Source: Acidimicrobiaceae bacterium (GTDB taxonomy: Bacteria > Actinomycetota > Acidimicrobiia > Acidimicrobiales > RAAP-2). Taken from it: DNA of 32,122 nucleotides. Below the pieces are notes generated by a model. The model saw only the letters and a program-made list of their open reading frames with translations. It made no database searches and was not told the origin of the DNA. Position numbers and translations under genes: made by a program. Positions 1-9,502 of this stretch are shown here, in pieces. The stretch spans positions 22,475 to 54,596 of the forward strand of contig PKZN01000043.1 in the NCBI GenBank assembly GCA_003133075.1, read 5' to 3'. The stretch's first letter is position 1; the number at the start of each line of letters is the position of its first letter.

Positions 1-15
1 TTCGCGGGGGGACCG

Positions 16-345
16 ATGGGCGTATTGGGGGCAGCGGCAGCGGCGGGCGGAATCGGCCTCATCGGAGTAATCATCATTATTGCTTTGTATTTCATCCCCA
101 CGATCGTCGCGACGTCACGCAAGGTCACAAATGCTGGCTCCGTCTTCGTGATCAATTTTCTTCTTGGATGGACTCTCGTGGGTTGGGCCGTGGCGCTCGC
201 CATGGCGGTCAAATCCAAGACGCCTCAAGTTGTGGTGGTGCAGTCGCCAATTCCGCTGCCTGGTTGCGTCAAGTCCGGTACGGGACTTTTACCGGGACAG
301 CAATTTTGTTCGAATTGCGGCGCCCCTCGCTCAAGCGCTAACTGA
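16..345 (+). CDS. Superinfection-immunity (Imm)-like small membrane protein with C-terminal zinc ribbon
   Basis: 109 aa; two hydrophobic segments (GLIGVIIIIALYFIPTIVA, VFVINFLLGWTLVGWAVALAMAV) plus C-terminal FCSNCGAP half zinc ribbon; resembles the Imm superinfection immunity family layout. Confidence 0.65.
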   Translation: MGVLGAAAAAGGIGLIGVIIIIALYFIPTIVATSRKVTNAGSVFVINFLLGWTLVGWAVALAMAVKSKTPQVVVVQSPIPLPGCVKSGTGLLPGQQFCSNCGAPRSSAN

Positions 346-588
346 ATTGATCGCACCTATCGGAGTTTCCTGAGGAACTGACCGACCGCGCTTCAACGAG
401 CCTCATCGTTGAGAGGACCAACTTTTGTGGACGATCTATCAGTCCTGAAGCTTGGCGCGGAGTCGCTCCTGTCGAAAGAGCAGTCAATGAGGTGCGTCAG
501 CTCCGTACCCCTTGGATTTCGCTGATCGGGGCCTCAAACCGACTAACCTCACCCACCCTCGAGGTTCTCGAAAGTCGTTGAGAAGTAG

Positions 589-617
589 TTGACACCGTGT
601 AATTACAGTGCTGTAAT
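589..617 (+). promoter_or_regulatory. Sigma70-type promoter TTGACA-N17-TGTAAT overlapped by operator-like inverted repeat ATTACAG-TG-CTGTAAT (602-617)
   Basis: TTGACA at 589-594, exact 17-nt spacer, TGTAAT at 612-617; 7-bp perfect inverted repeat covers the -10 box. Confidence 0.65.
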
Positions 618-660
618 GGCATCCTTAGCAGTCCAACGCTTGAAGTGCTAAAGCGCGATA

Positions 661-746
661 CGCCAAGGTGGGCAAGGTGCCCACGGAATGTGACAGGAGG
701 CTGGCGCGAACCAGCCTCCTGTCATTCGAACCAACCCGCCTTGGCG
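661..746 (+). ncRNA. Structured leader RNA / regulatory element upstream of the MBL gene
   Basis: Outer stem CGCCAAGGTGGG (661-672) with CCCGCCTTGGCG (735-746, one G-U); inner 14-bp perfect hairpin TGACAGGAGGCTGG-cgcgaa-CCAGCCTCCTGTCA (691-724); alternative hairpin GTGGGCA-agg-TGCCCAC (668-684) overlaps the outer stem. Confidence 0.5.
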
Positions 747-811
747 AAGCTGCCCGATGTCATACAGCTAAGACAGTAGCGCCAGAGCGGGTCCTATAGA
801 GAGGACCTTTC

Positions 812-1903
812 ATGGCTTCCATTTATTACCCCGCGGATGCGGGATTTGAGATTGACTTCTTCCCGGTAGGCGAAGGATCAAGAAGTGGCGACGCGATTGT
901 CGTGCGGTTCGGTCAGGTGAACTCCTCACGAGACAAGCAGTCCGTCGTTGTAGTTGATGGTGGTTACTCGACCACCGGTGACGCGCTCGTCAAGCATCTC
1001 CAAGACGTGGTAGGCACTGACCGTGTTGACCTAATTATTTCTACTCACCCCGATACGGATCACATCAACGGTCTCTGTACTGTGATTGAAACTCTCGAAG
1101 TGGATGCACTTTGGATGCATCTGCCCTGGGACCACACGGAAGATCTCGCTCGACTCTTTCACGATGGCCGCATTACTGACAACAGCGTGAGCAAGAAACT
1201 ACGAGATGAACTCACCGGTGCGCGAATCTTGGCAGAGGCAGCGCTTGAGCGCGGCGTCCCCGTGACAGAGCCGTTCACGGGTGTCACCGCCTTCGACGGA
1301 CTTCTGCGGGTTCTCGGACCTAGCGTCGACTTCTACGAGAAGCAACTCATCGAGTTCCGAAGCACACCAGAGCCTTCGAGACTGGGGCCTTTGGCCAAAA
1401 TGGCTGAAACCACCAGGCTCGTTCGAGAAAGTTTTGGCGTGGAGACGCTCAAAGACGGTGGGACTACGTCAGCCGAAAACGAGACGAGTGTCATCACCCT
1501 TTTCGACTTCGACCCGAAGCGGGTCTTACTCACTGGCGATGCTGGCATAGCTGCCCTAGACCTCGCGGCAGACCAGCTCGATTCCCTCGGGCTGACACAG
1601 AAGCTCGACTTCATTCAGGTACCCCACCACGGCAGCCGGCACAACGTCGGGCCTTCGATACTGGATCGAATGATTGGCCCGAAGACCAGCCCTGAGCCCC
1701 GGAACGTAACGGCCTACGTATCTGCAGCACCCGGTGGCGGCCCCAAGCACCCCTCACGACAAGTGACGAACGCGTTTACCCGCCGAGGAGCGCGCGTCTT
1801 CGTTACTGAAGGCAATCAGCTCTTTCACAATCACAACGGCTGTCCGCGCCCGGGTTGGGTCGAAATTGAGCCGCTTCCGCTCTTTGATGAAGTTGAAGAG
1901 TGA
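812..1903 (+). CDS. MBL-fold metallo-hydrolase (ComEC/Rec2 C-terminal-like)
   Basis: 363 aa; STHPDTDHINGL metal-binding motif, LLTGDAG, VPHHGSRHN. Confidence 0.88.
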   Translation: MASIYYPADAGFEIDFFPVGEGSRSGDAIVVRFGQVNSSRDKQSVVVVDGGYSTTGDALVKHLQDVVGTDRVDLIISTHPDTDHINGLCTVIETLEVDALWMHLPWDHTEDLARLFHDGRITDNSVSKKLRDELTGARILAEAALERGVPVTEPFTGVTAFDGLLRVLGPSVDFYEKQLIEFRSTPEPSRLGPLAKMAETTRLVRESFGVETLKDGGTTSAENETSVITLFDFDPKRVLLTGDAGIAALDLAADQLDSLGLTQKLDFIQVPHHGSRHNVGPSILDRMIGPKTSPEPRNVTAYVSAAPGGGPKHPSRQVTNAFTRRGARVFVTEGNQLFHNHNGCPRPGWVEIEPLPLFDEVEE

Positions 1904-2619
1904 TGGCAAACGTCGATTCATTTCAGTACCGTTCGAGGGTTCAGCCTGCGCTCTTGTGCGTTCTCCCCTTGTCACTCACTCTCGCATTGGTACTTGGTCT
2001 CTCAGGGAGCGCACTGAGCGGAGCCATCTCGTTTGCTGCAAGCACCGGTGTGTTCTATTTCATTGCGACGCTGGTAAGAGATCGCGGCAAACGACTCCAG
2101 GATGAACTTTGGTCTTCGTGGGGAGCACCACCGACGACTCTGTTGTTGAGAGGTGATGCAGAGGACTCCGTCGAAGTTCGCACACGACGATGGCAGCTCA
2201 TGCGAGGGATAATGCGCGATGGCATCATCGAGATTGACGGGGCGGCGCCATCCGACGGAGAGATAGAGGTTTATGTCGCTCGATTACGCGAACTGACTCG
2301 GGATCGCGACCAGTTTCATTTGATTGCCGCAGAGAATGCAGGCTACGGATTTCGGCGAAACACACTTGGCCTTCGACCACTCGGTATTTGCCTTGGACTT
2401 GTCGCATTAGGTGTCGCGGTCGTTGCTTCGCTCGTCGCCCTGCCCGCTCATTCAACGCAGGCGGCGTTGTTCGGCGCTGCTGCGGTCGGCAACCTAATTG
2501 TCATCGCATTGTGGATTTGGGCTGTCTCGCGAAACTGGGTAAAGAGGCAAGCCTTCAATTACGCCAACGCCCTCCTAGGTTCAGCTGAAGTACTTGTGGG
2601 TGATGCCTCGAATATTTGA
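1903..2619 (+). CDS. Predicted 4-TM protein, start overlaps MBL stop (TGATG)
   Basis: Hydrophobic pairs at both termini around a ~100-aa soluble middle; ATG at 1903 overlaps TGA at 1901-1903. Confidence 0.75.
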   Translation: MANVDSFQYRSRVQPALLCVLPLSLTLALVLGLSGSALSGAISFAASTGVFYFIATLVRDRGKRLQDELWSSWGAPPTTLLLRGDAEDSVEVRTRRWQLMRGIMRDGIIEIDGAAPSDGEIEVYVARLRELTRDRDQFHLIAAENAGYGFRRNTLGLRPLGICLGLVALGVAVVASLVALPAHSTQAALFGAAAVGNLIVIALWIWAVSRNWVKRQAFNYANALLGSAEVLVGDASNI

Positions 2620-2742
2620 ATGGCGGCGATGCCGTTTCGACTCGGTCGGCATCCTTGTTTTGCACTCATCAGTCGCTCGACGCTGCGGCGTCAGGGACTC
2701 ATAATTTCCTGCAGCATCGTGCAACTGACACGCCTCTTCGTT

Positions 2743-3282
2743 CTAGCCATGGTGGGTCACGATCTCTGCCACTTCATTGAAGGTCAGCGAGAGATCGGCG
2801 CTTTCACCAAGTAATTGGGCCAAAGCGACGAGTGATGAACTCCGAGCCTTCAAGATTGCGTTCGTTGATGCTGTGAGTTCGGCAATTGGAACACCAAGAG
2901 CCCTTTCAATCGTCTCCATCGTCTGCTCTTCTCGCAACCCTGCGAGCGTGCGCCAGAGATTTACGTCGAGTTCGTAAGATCGGTCGAGTGAGTGTGCAAA
3001 GGCAGCCCTCTCGCCCAGCGCCCCAGCTAGACAGAACTGAAGACTACTTAGCGGATCTTCTCTCACCCTTCTTTCGAAATCTTCGATGGAGGTGAGACGT
3101 ACACCGCCACCTATCACACGAGTCTCGTCGAACCGATGATTCCACGGATCACTGTTTACCGAAACGTCAACGAACGAAACGCCGAGATGTATGGCGACAA
3201 CTGCGTGAGAAGCTTCGTGAACGACGGCGTGGCTCAATCCCCCGTGTTCTTTACAGAGGCTGTCCCAGAAGAGGTCTGTCAC
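2743..3282 (-). CDS. HExxH zinc metallopeptidase, M41/FtsH-protease-like
   Basis: 179 aa; VVHEASHAVVAIHLGVSF motif and LAGALGERAAF segment. Confidence 0.7.
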   Translation of the reverse strand: MTDLFWDSLCKEHGGLSHAVVHEASHAVVAIHLGVSFVDVSVNSDPWNHRFDETRVIGGGVRLTSIEDFERRVREDPLSSLQFCLAGALGERAAFAHSLDRSYELDVNLWRTLAGLREEQTMETIERALGVPIAELTASTNAILKARSSSLVALAQLLGESADLSLTFNEVAEIVTHHG

Positions 3283-3345
3283 GCGAGCCGACTCGCCGAG
3301 TCTTGCCGGTGGCGGTGGGCCAACGCCGATAGCGAAATGTCCCTG

Positions 3346-4902
3346 TTAATGGTGGAGAACACTTCGAACGCGCTCGATGAGTTCGAAGCAACCGCCGTCT
3401 AAGGCATTGAACGAGATGCCCCCATCGCTCAATACCCGAATACGCTTCACGTCACCGGCTCTTATGGCGATCGTCGAGAGTTCGCTGGCAAGCGCGGACT
3501 CAGGATCGTCCTGAGCGAGGAAGCGAACCGCTTCAGCCACAATCTGTTGAATCTCTGCAGCAAGCCTTGACCGGTCGACGGTGTCAAAAGTACCTTGAAG
3601 GCCGTCATACAAAGTCTGCCACCGTGCAACGTAACCAAGAAGTTGACTTCGAACCCCGGCGAGATTCGATTGCGGATTGCTCTCCCCTTGACCCTCAGAT
3701 GAGAGCAACGAGTCGTACTCTTCGTTACTCAAGTCAGTCGGCGTCACGACGCCGAAGTGAGCAGCAATCCTCCTTATTGCGCGGTCGACGTCGTCCTGGT
3801 CCGCGAGGTGCACACCTTGAACTTTTCCAACGAGGGGACCCGGAACGTCGGATGGCTCAATTTCCACGAAGAGCGGGATGACGAGCTTTCTAAGTGCCCA
3901 CGCGCTAGCCGTCTCCCAGATGACGTAAGCGCTCGAAGCACTCTTGTGCGTGAGGACCACGAGTAGGGCACTTGAACCTAAGAGACCTTCGTCAAACATT
4001 CTTCGCGACGGGTCCGCTCCCGGTTCGATACTGGTTGGAGAGAAGAACACATCGACGCCCGGCAGTCGCTCTACGAGCAGCGGCACTAGTTTCTCAGCTA
4101 CGGACCGGCTTCTTCCATTGCTCCAGGAGATGAAGAGAATCGGCTCTTGCTCGGAGTTATCTCGGACATCATCGAGAGTTCTCGAGTCGAAGACCTCTGC
4201 GCCGGGGTATTTCGGAGTTGTGTCGGGGACTGAAGCGAGGCTCTGTTCAGGCTCAGGTTCGACAAATTCCTGCACATCAAATGCTGAGCGGACTTGGAAC
4301 GTTGGCGCCATCATGCCTGCTTGTGCAGCTATCTCCGCTCGCACGACGTCCTGACGAGCCACAAGGTCCTCAATGTTCGTGACATCTCGAAATTGACGAA
4401 CGAATCGGGAGTCGACTTCCATACGCCAACTATCGCCACTGGAACCCGAGCCACCGAATGGAGACGGATACTCATTGGAGAGAACTTTGTACACACGATT
4501 CGAGAGGTCGCCATCCAGTTTCGACGGCGGCTCCGTTAGAGGGTCCTCGCTTGAAACAAAGGGAGTCTCGGCATCCGAGAGGTAAGACACCACCGCTCTT
4601 TGGACTGCTCTGACGCAGACCGTGACTAAGGGACCCGCTCTTGGCACCCACATGAGATGGCGAAGATGGAGGGTGAGATATTGCAAGTAGATAGGCCTTG
4701 CTTCGTTCAGTACCCGTGGCTTACTGTCGATGACGTCTTGCACTGAGATTGACTCGCCCGCTCGATCAAAGTGACGCTGCAATTCGCTAGCGGTGGGCCA
4801 CTCGCCGGTACGGGCAAAACTCTGGTAAGTCTCCTCCACAACCTCGCGATTTGCCTCGACCCAAAGGCCCGCTGCCTTAGCTGAGTTCGAGTGATCGCTC
4901 AT
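3346..4902 (-). CDS. TIR-domain protein with N-terminal uncharacterised domain
   Basis: TIR-like core EPILFISWSNGRSRSVAEKL...DVFFSPTSIEPGADPSRRMFDEGLLGSSALLVVLTHKSASSAYVIWETASAWALRKLVIPLFVE, with candidate catalytic Glu in IWE; probable ATG at 4902 (MSDHSNS) rather than the track start at 5007. Confidence 0.8.
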   Translation of the reverse strand: MSDHSNSAKAAGLWVEANREVVEETYQSFARTGEWPTASELQRHFDRAGESISVQDVIDSKPRVLNEARPIYLQYLTLHLRHLMWVPRAGPLVTVCVRAVQRAVVSYLSDAETPFVSSEDPLTEPPSKLDGDLSNRVYKVLSNEYPSPFGGSGSSGDSWRMEVDSRFVRQFRDVTNIEDLVARQDVVRAEIAAQAGMMAPTFQVRSAFDVQEFVEPEPEQSLASVPDTTPKYPGAEVFDSRTLDDVRDNSEQEPILFISWSNGRSRSVAEKLVPLLVERLPGVDVFFSPTSIEPGADPSRRMFDEGLLGSSALLVVLTHKSASSAYVIWETASAWALRKLVIPLFVEIEPSDVPGPLVGKVQGVHLADQDDVDRAIRRIAAHFGVVTPTDLSNEEYDSLLSSEGQGESNPQSNLAGVRSQLLGYVARWQTLYDGLQGTFDTVDRSRLAAEIQQIVAEAVRFLAQDDPESALASELSTIAIRAGDVKRIRVLSDGGISFNALDGGCFELIERVRSVLHH

Positions 4903-5172
4903 TGGCCAAACAATACGGACCGGGTGTGACTTGATGCTTGACCTTGAGACGGTCTTCGGGAACGGCCCGACGACCTGCACACACCCTCCGCCCTTCCCAG
5001 CACACAACTCGCGTTCGTACCCATACCAGCCATCCTGTCCTCAGGTCCCCTCTCCCTCAGAAGCATTTCGTCTCTCCTTCAGTAAGCCTTCGATTTTTTG
5101 TCTCACACGTCTGGCACTCTCGGCGGAACTCGCCCAACGCCGACAGTTGGGTGCGATGGAAGTCCTGACATC

Positions 5173-8100
5173 ATGATGACGATCCGACGCCTCACCATCG
5201 GATCTGGCTACAAATACCTGCTCAAGTCCATCGCTGTTGGCGACGGGCCCACGAGTGCCGATACCTCAAATCTCGTCCGCTACTACAGCGAGTCCGGCAC
5301 GCCACCGGGCGTGTTTCTCGGCGCAGGTCTTGGCGGACTTGACGGCGGCCGCGGTGTTGCGACGGGCCAGAGCGTCACCGCAGAGAACCTCAGACGGATG
5401 CTTCAAGAATGCGCCGATCCCGTGACGGGAGAGGTGCTCGGTCGTGCCCCGAGTGCGAAAGCCGTCGGAGGCTTCGACCTCACCTTCAGCCCTTCGAAGA
5501 GCGTGTCCGTTGCCTGGGCACTTGGTGACAGGCAGACCCGCGACGTCGTTTACCGGTGCCACCAACAAGCGGTCGCCGAGGTCCTCGCCTACGCCGAGCG
5601 CGACGTTTTCCGCACCCGGTCCGGCACTCGAGGCTGCGTCGAAGAAGAAACGCTCGGCGTCGTAGCGGCGAGCTATACCCACTTCGACTCGCGCGACGCA
5701 GATCCCCAGCTTCACGATCACGTCGTCGTTCTTAATCGCGTCCAGGCGACGAGCGACGGCCGCTGGCGCACGCTGGACAGTCGAGGACTGTTCTCGTCAG
5801 CGGTGATGCTCTCCGAACTCCACCAAGGTGTGTTGTCCGACCTGCTCACTGAAGAACTCGGTTGGGACTGGACACCGCACGCTCGACGTTCCAGTCCGGT
5901 TCCCAAGTGGGAGGTCGCTGGCGTCTCGCCAGCGCTCATGGGCGAGTTCTCACGGCGCACTGCGGCGATCGTCACAGCCAAGGACCAACTCATCGCCGAG
6001 TTCGAGATTGACCACGGCCGCCCCCCCACTGACGTCGAAGTGTTGAAGTTGCGCCAGACCGCAACGATCGCGACGCGACGCGCGAAGAAGGGCCTCAGTC
6101 TCGGCCAACTGACCACGACGTGGACCGTCCGCGCCCGCCCCTACCTCGACGACGAACCGACCGCCTGGGTCCACGAACTAGGCAATAACATCGTGGCCAC
6201 GTTCGCGAGCGGCGACTTTACCGACGAGATCTTGCGCGATCTGGCGAGAGCATCATTGGACGTAGTGAGCTCGAAGCGTCCAACGTTTTCGAACGCCAAC
6301 ATTCAGGCCGAAGTTCTTCGCCAGCTGCAGGCAGTCCGTTTCAGTGATCCTTCTGAACGCATCCTGACGGCGAAGCGCACAACCGAACTCGCGCTGAAAC
6401 AAGCTCTCCTCATTACCATGCCGAGCCTGCACCACACGCCACGTTTTCTACTCCGCAATGACGGTTCTTCGAAGTTCCAGTCAACCGGGCACTGGCTCTA
6501 CACCACGAAGACGTTGCTCGACGCCGAAGCGCGCCTGCTCGCCGCAGGTCAGCGAGTCGACGCGGACGTGGTGCCCAGGAGTGCCGCATCGACCATCACC
6601 AAGAGCCGTCTCCCCGGCACGGGGCTTACCCTGTCCGAGGACCAGGCGCGCTGCCTGCACGCCATCACCACATCCGGTCGAGCGCTCGACCTACTGGTCG
6701 GACCGGCGGGCACCGGCAAGTCAACCGCGATGGCGGGCCTGCGAGCTGTCTGGGAGGTCGGTCACGGTCAAGGCTCGGTTCTGGGACTCGCCCCGTCCGC
6801 GGCGTCGGCGGAGGTCCTGGCAGAGGAGATGGGTATCGAAACCGACAACCTCGCGAAATGGATCTACGAACACCGCCAACACGGTCGACGCGTGCGCGAG
6901 CTTGCAACCTTACGGGAACGAGCCCGCACGGTCCGACGCTTCGGTCGCGGATCGAGTTCCCATTTACGCTCGGCGGCCGCTCAACGTGAAGCGGTCCTTC
7001 AACGTTGGACGCTCCGTGCGGGACAGCTGGTGGTCGTGGACGAAGCCAGTCTCGCCTCGACCTTCGCCCTCGACGAACTCGTGTCCGCTGCCGGCGACGC
7101 AGGGGCAAAAGTGGTGCTCGCCGGTGACTGGGCGCAGCTCTCCAGCATTGACGCCGGCGGAATGTTTCGTACATTGGTACGCGACAGGGGCGACGACGCA
7201 CCGACGTTGAGGGACGTTCGACGGTTCAAGTCCGCATGGGAGAGGTGCGAAAGCCTGAAGATCCGACGCGGCGATCCCACTGCGCTCCACGCCTACCACT
7301 CCCGCGACCGAATTGTAGAAGGCAGTCGCGACCATCTCCTCGACTCGCTCTACGCAGCGTGGAACGCCGACTGTGAACGCGGACGACGATCGCTCATGCT
7401 GGCCGGTGACGCCGAGACCGTCGCGGAGCTCAACCTGCGAGCACAGACCGACCGAGTAAAGAGTGGCCTCGTTGTTGACGTCGTCGGTCGCGGAGGCGGC
7501 TTGATGGTCGGCGTGAACGACCTGGTGGTGACGCGCCAGAACGATCGTCGACTCGTCACCGACGGGGGGTGGGTGAAGAACGGCGACGAATGGCGCGTGT
7601 TCGCGGCACATAAGGACGGTTCGCTGAGCGTCATGCGTACTAAGGGCTCTGCCTCAGTGCGGTTGCCAACCCGCTACGTTGCCGAGCACGTTGATCTGGC
7701 TTACGCGTCGACGGCGCACCGCGCCCAGGGTCGCACCGTCGACACCGCGCACGCCTTCGTGAGTCCGGCCACGACTCGCGAGGTCCTCTACGTCGCGCTC
7801 ACCCGTGGCGCTGAGGCTAACCACCTCTATGTGGACACCCACTACGACCCTGATCCCGATACGGGCCACGACGGTCTAGCCGCGACACCGAGCGCGGTTG
7901 AGGTGCTGGAAGGGGTGCTGCGGCGCGAGGGGGCAGAAGTGTCCGCCACCGACATGATTCGTACGGCTCAGAGTGTGTCCATTGCCACGTTGGTCGCGGA
8001 ATACGAGACCATCGTCGCCTTAGCTGATGGTGAGCGCTGGAAGACGCTACTTCTCAAGTCGGGACTCAGCGGCGCAGAGCTCGCGCGAGCAACGTCCTCC

Positions 8101-8721
8101 CCCGCTTATCCCACCTTGGTCTCAAAACTGCGGGAGGCGGAGCAGAGAGGTCTCGACGTTTCGGTCGATCTTCGCCTGCTCGTTAAGGGCCGTTCCTTCG
8201 ACGACGCGGTTGACGTGGCGAACGTGCTCCATCAGCGCGTCAATGACTTTCTGAGCGCGGTGGATTTTCCTGCTCTCGTCGATGAGCAGCTCGTAGTCGG
8301 TCTCTTTCCGCGACCGATTGCCTCCATTGATTCCGACACCGACAGGGCAATCGGGGATCGCGTCGACGCCATCGAACAACGGGCGCGCGAACTCGCAACT
8401 CTCGCAATTGAACGCGGCGACGACTGGGTACGGGCGTTCGGTTCTCCACCAGCGGACCGTGACGCTCATGAGTGCTGGCTACGGGTCGTCACCGACGGCG
8501 CCGCTTATCTTGAGCGCTGGGGAGGTGAGGACATAGTCCGGCATTCTGGTAACAATCCCCAAGCCTGTGACCAGGACTCTCACCGAAATCGCATTCTTGC
8601 TGCCGCGCAGATCGTCAACACCGACTTCGCGATACCGAGTGCGCGACTGGAATCTGTCTCCTCAAATTCAGAAAACGCTCTTCCTCAGATTTGGAGCCAA
8701 GACTTTGTGCTCGAAACGTAA
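5173..8721 (+). CDS. MobF (TrwC/TraA-type) conjugative relaxase with C-terminal helicase
   Basis: N-terminal GFDLTFSPSKSVSVAWAL, histidine motif DPQLHDHVVVLNRVQ, Walker A VGPAGTGKST, VVVDEAS, AYASTAHRAQGRTVD; likely start ATG at 5173 (MMTIRRLTIG). Confidence 0.93.
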   Translation: MMTIRRLTIGSGYKYLLKSIAVGDGPTSADTSNLVRYYSESGTPPGVFLGAGLGGLDGGRGVATGQSVTAENLRRMLQECADPVTGEVLGRAPSAKAVGGFDLTFSPSKSVSVAWALGDRQTRDVVYRCHQQAVAEVLAYAERDVFRTRSGTRGCVEEETLGVVAASYTHFDSRDADPQLHDHVVVLNRVQATSDGRWRTLDSRGLFSSAVMLSELHQGVLSDLLTEELGWDWTPHARRSSPVPKWEVAGVSPALMGEFSRRTAAIVTAKDQLIAEFEIDHGRPPTDVEVLKLRQTATIATRRAKKGLSLGQLTTTWTVRARPYLDDEPTAWVHELGNNIVATFASGDFTDEILRDLARASLDVVSSKRPTFSNANIQAEVLRQLQAVRFSDPSERILTAKRTTELALKQALLITMPSLHHTPRFLLRNDGSSKFQSTGHWLYTTKTLLDAEARLLAAGQRVDADVVPRSAASTITKSRLPGTGLTLSEDQARCLHAITTSGRALDLLVGPAGTGKSTAMAGLRAVWEVGHGQGSVLGLAPSAASAEVLAEEMGIETDNLAKWIYEHRQHGRRVRELATLRERARTVRRFGRGSSSHLRSAAAQREAVLQRWTLRAGQLVVVDEASLASTFALDELVSAAGDAGAKVVLAGDWAQLSSIDAGGMFRTLVRDRGDDAPTLRDVRRFKSAWERCESLKIRRGDPTALHAYHSRDRIVEGSRDHLLDSLYAAWNADCERGRRSLMLAGDAETVAELNLRAQTDRVKSGLVVDVVGRGGGLMVGVNDLVVTRQNDRRLVTDGGWVKNGDEWRVFAAHKDGSLSVMRTKGSASVRLPTRYVAEHVDLAYASTAHRAQGRTVDTAHAFVSPATTREVLYVALTRGAEANHLYVDTHYDPDPDTGHDGLAATPSAVEVLEGVLRREGAEVSATDMIRTAQSVSIATLVAEYETIVALADGERWKTLLLKSGLSGAELARATSSPAYPTLVSKLREAEQRGLDVSVDLRLLVKGRSFDDAVDVANVLHQRVNDFLSAVDFPALVDEQLVVGLFPRPIASIDSDTDRAIGDRVDAIEQRARELATLAIERGDDWVRAFGSPPADRDAHECWLRVVTDGAAYLERWGGEDIVRHSGNNPQACDQDSHRNRILAAAQIVNTDFAIPSARLESVSSNSENALPQIWSQDFVLET

Positions 8722-8940
8722 GCACGCTGAGCGATGAGTCACCCATCTGGAAATCGGCAAGTACCCCGTCAAGAGGCGTAGTCGCGCAGGAAAAACGTCC
8801 CATCTGAGGTTCTGGACGTAAATCTTCCATTCCTCACAGTCGCTTCGAATTACACGAGCTCATTGATGAAAGGTGCGAGCCGTTGCCGAACACTAACTGA
8901 GTACGGGCGCGAATGCTTCGAGCCCGCTACTGGAGAGACA

Positions 8941-9417
8941 ATGATAAGAAATGCAGTGAAAGCGGTCGGATTGATTTCCGTCGTGCTTTCGTTAGGCATA
9001 TTGAGTTCCCCGTCGGCGTTCGCAGACGGTTCATCGAATGCGACTTCATCCCTGGCCCCAACGACTGTCACAGATACACCTGATGGGTGTACGGGCGTAC
9101 TAGTTGCCGATGCACCCCTGGTGAACTCCGGAACAACCTACGGCGAGATCTCGTTGTACTACGATTCCTGTGACCGAGACGTAAAGGCCATTGCAACGTC
9201 GAATAAGGCACTCACTTTGGGTGAGGAGATGGAAGCTTGCTTGCACGTTTCGACCGAGCCTTCGGGGACGGACGAGACATGCAACTACCTTTTCAATTCG
9301 GGGAGTTCAGTCACAACGGGCTGGTACAGCGACGCTGGCATCGAAACACAGGGATACGGTTGGCTCTTAATTACAGCCTCCGGACCTGCCGCGACGGGAA
9401 CAACGAGCTACTACTAA
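8941..9417 (+). CDS. Small secreted protein
   Basis: ATG at 8941 preceded by GGAGAG; Sec signal MIRNAVKAVGLISVVLSLGILSSPSAFAD; multiple Cys in mature part. Confidence 0.6.
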   Translation: MIRNAVKAVGLISVVLSLGILSSPSAFADGSSNATSSLAPTTVTDTPDGCTGVLVADAPLVNSGTTYGEISLYYDSCDRDVKAIATSNKALTLGEEMEACLHVSTEPSGTDETCNYLFNSGSSVTTGWYSDAGIETQGYGWLLITASGPAATGTTSYY

Positions 9418-9438
9418 ACGTTCAAAGAAAATTCAGTT

Positions 9439-9502
9439 GAACCCTGTGCTTCAGCGCATTGATCCTCCATCGGAGTCATGAATGCGCTGAAGCAGAGGGT
9501 TC
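9439..9502. repeat. Long inverted repeat (22-bp arms, one mismatch, 20-nt loop); terminator or structured element
   Basis: GAACCCTGTGCTTCAGCGCATT (9439-9460) versus reverse complement of AATGCGCTGAAGCAGAGGGTTC (9481-9502); 21/22 pair. Confidence 0.8.

Noticed and set aside
3567-4539. Plus-strand ORFs opposite the TIR gene
   Set aside because: Antisense shadows of a motif-bearing gene.
5237-8830. Many long alternative-frame and antisense ORFs over the relaxase (e.g. 6458-7210 +, 6964-7611 -, 6665-7201 -)
   Set aside because: Shadow ORFs expected from GC-rich coding DNA; compositions are Arg/Ser/Pro-rich and the relaxase frame carries all recognisable motifs.
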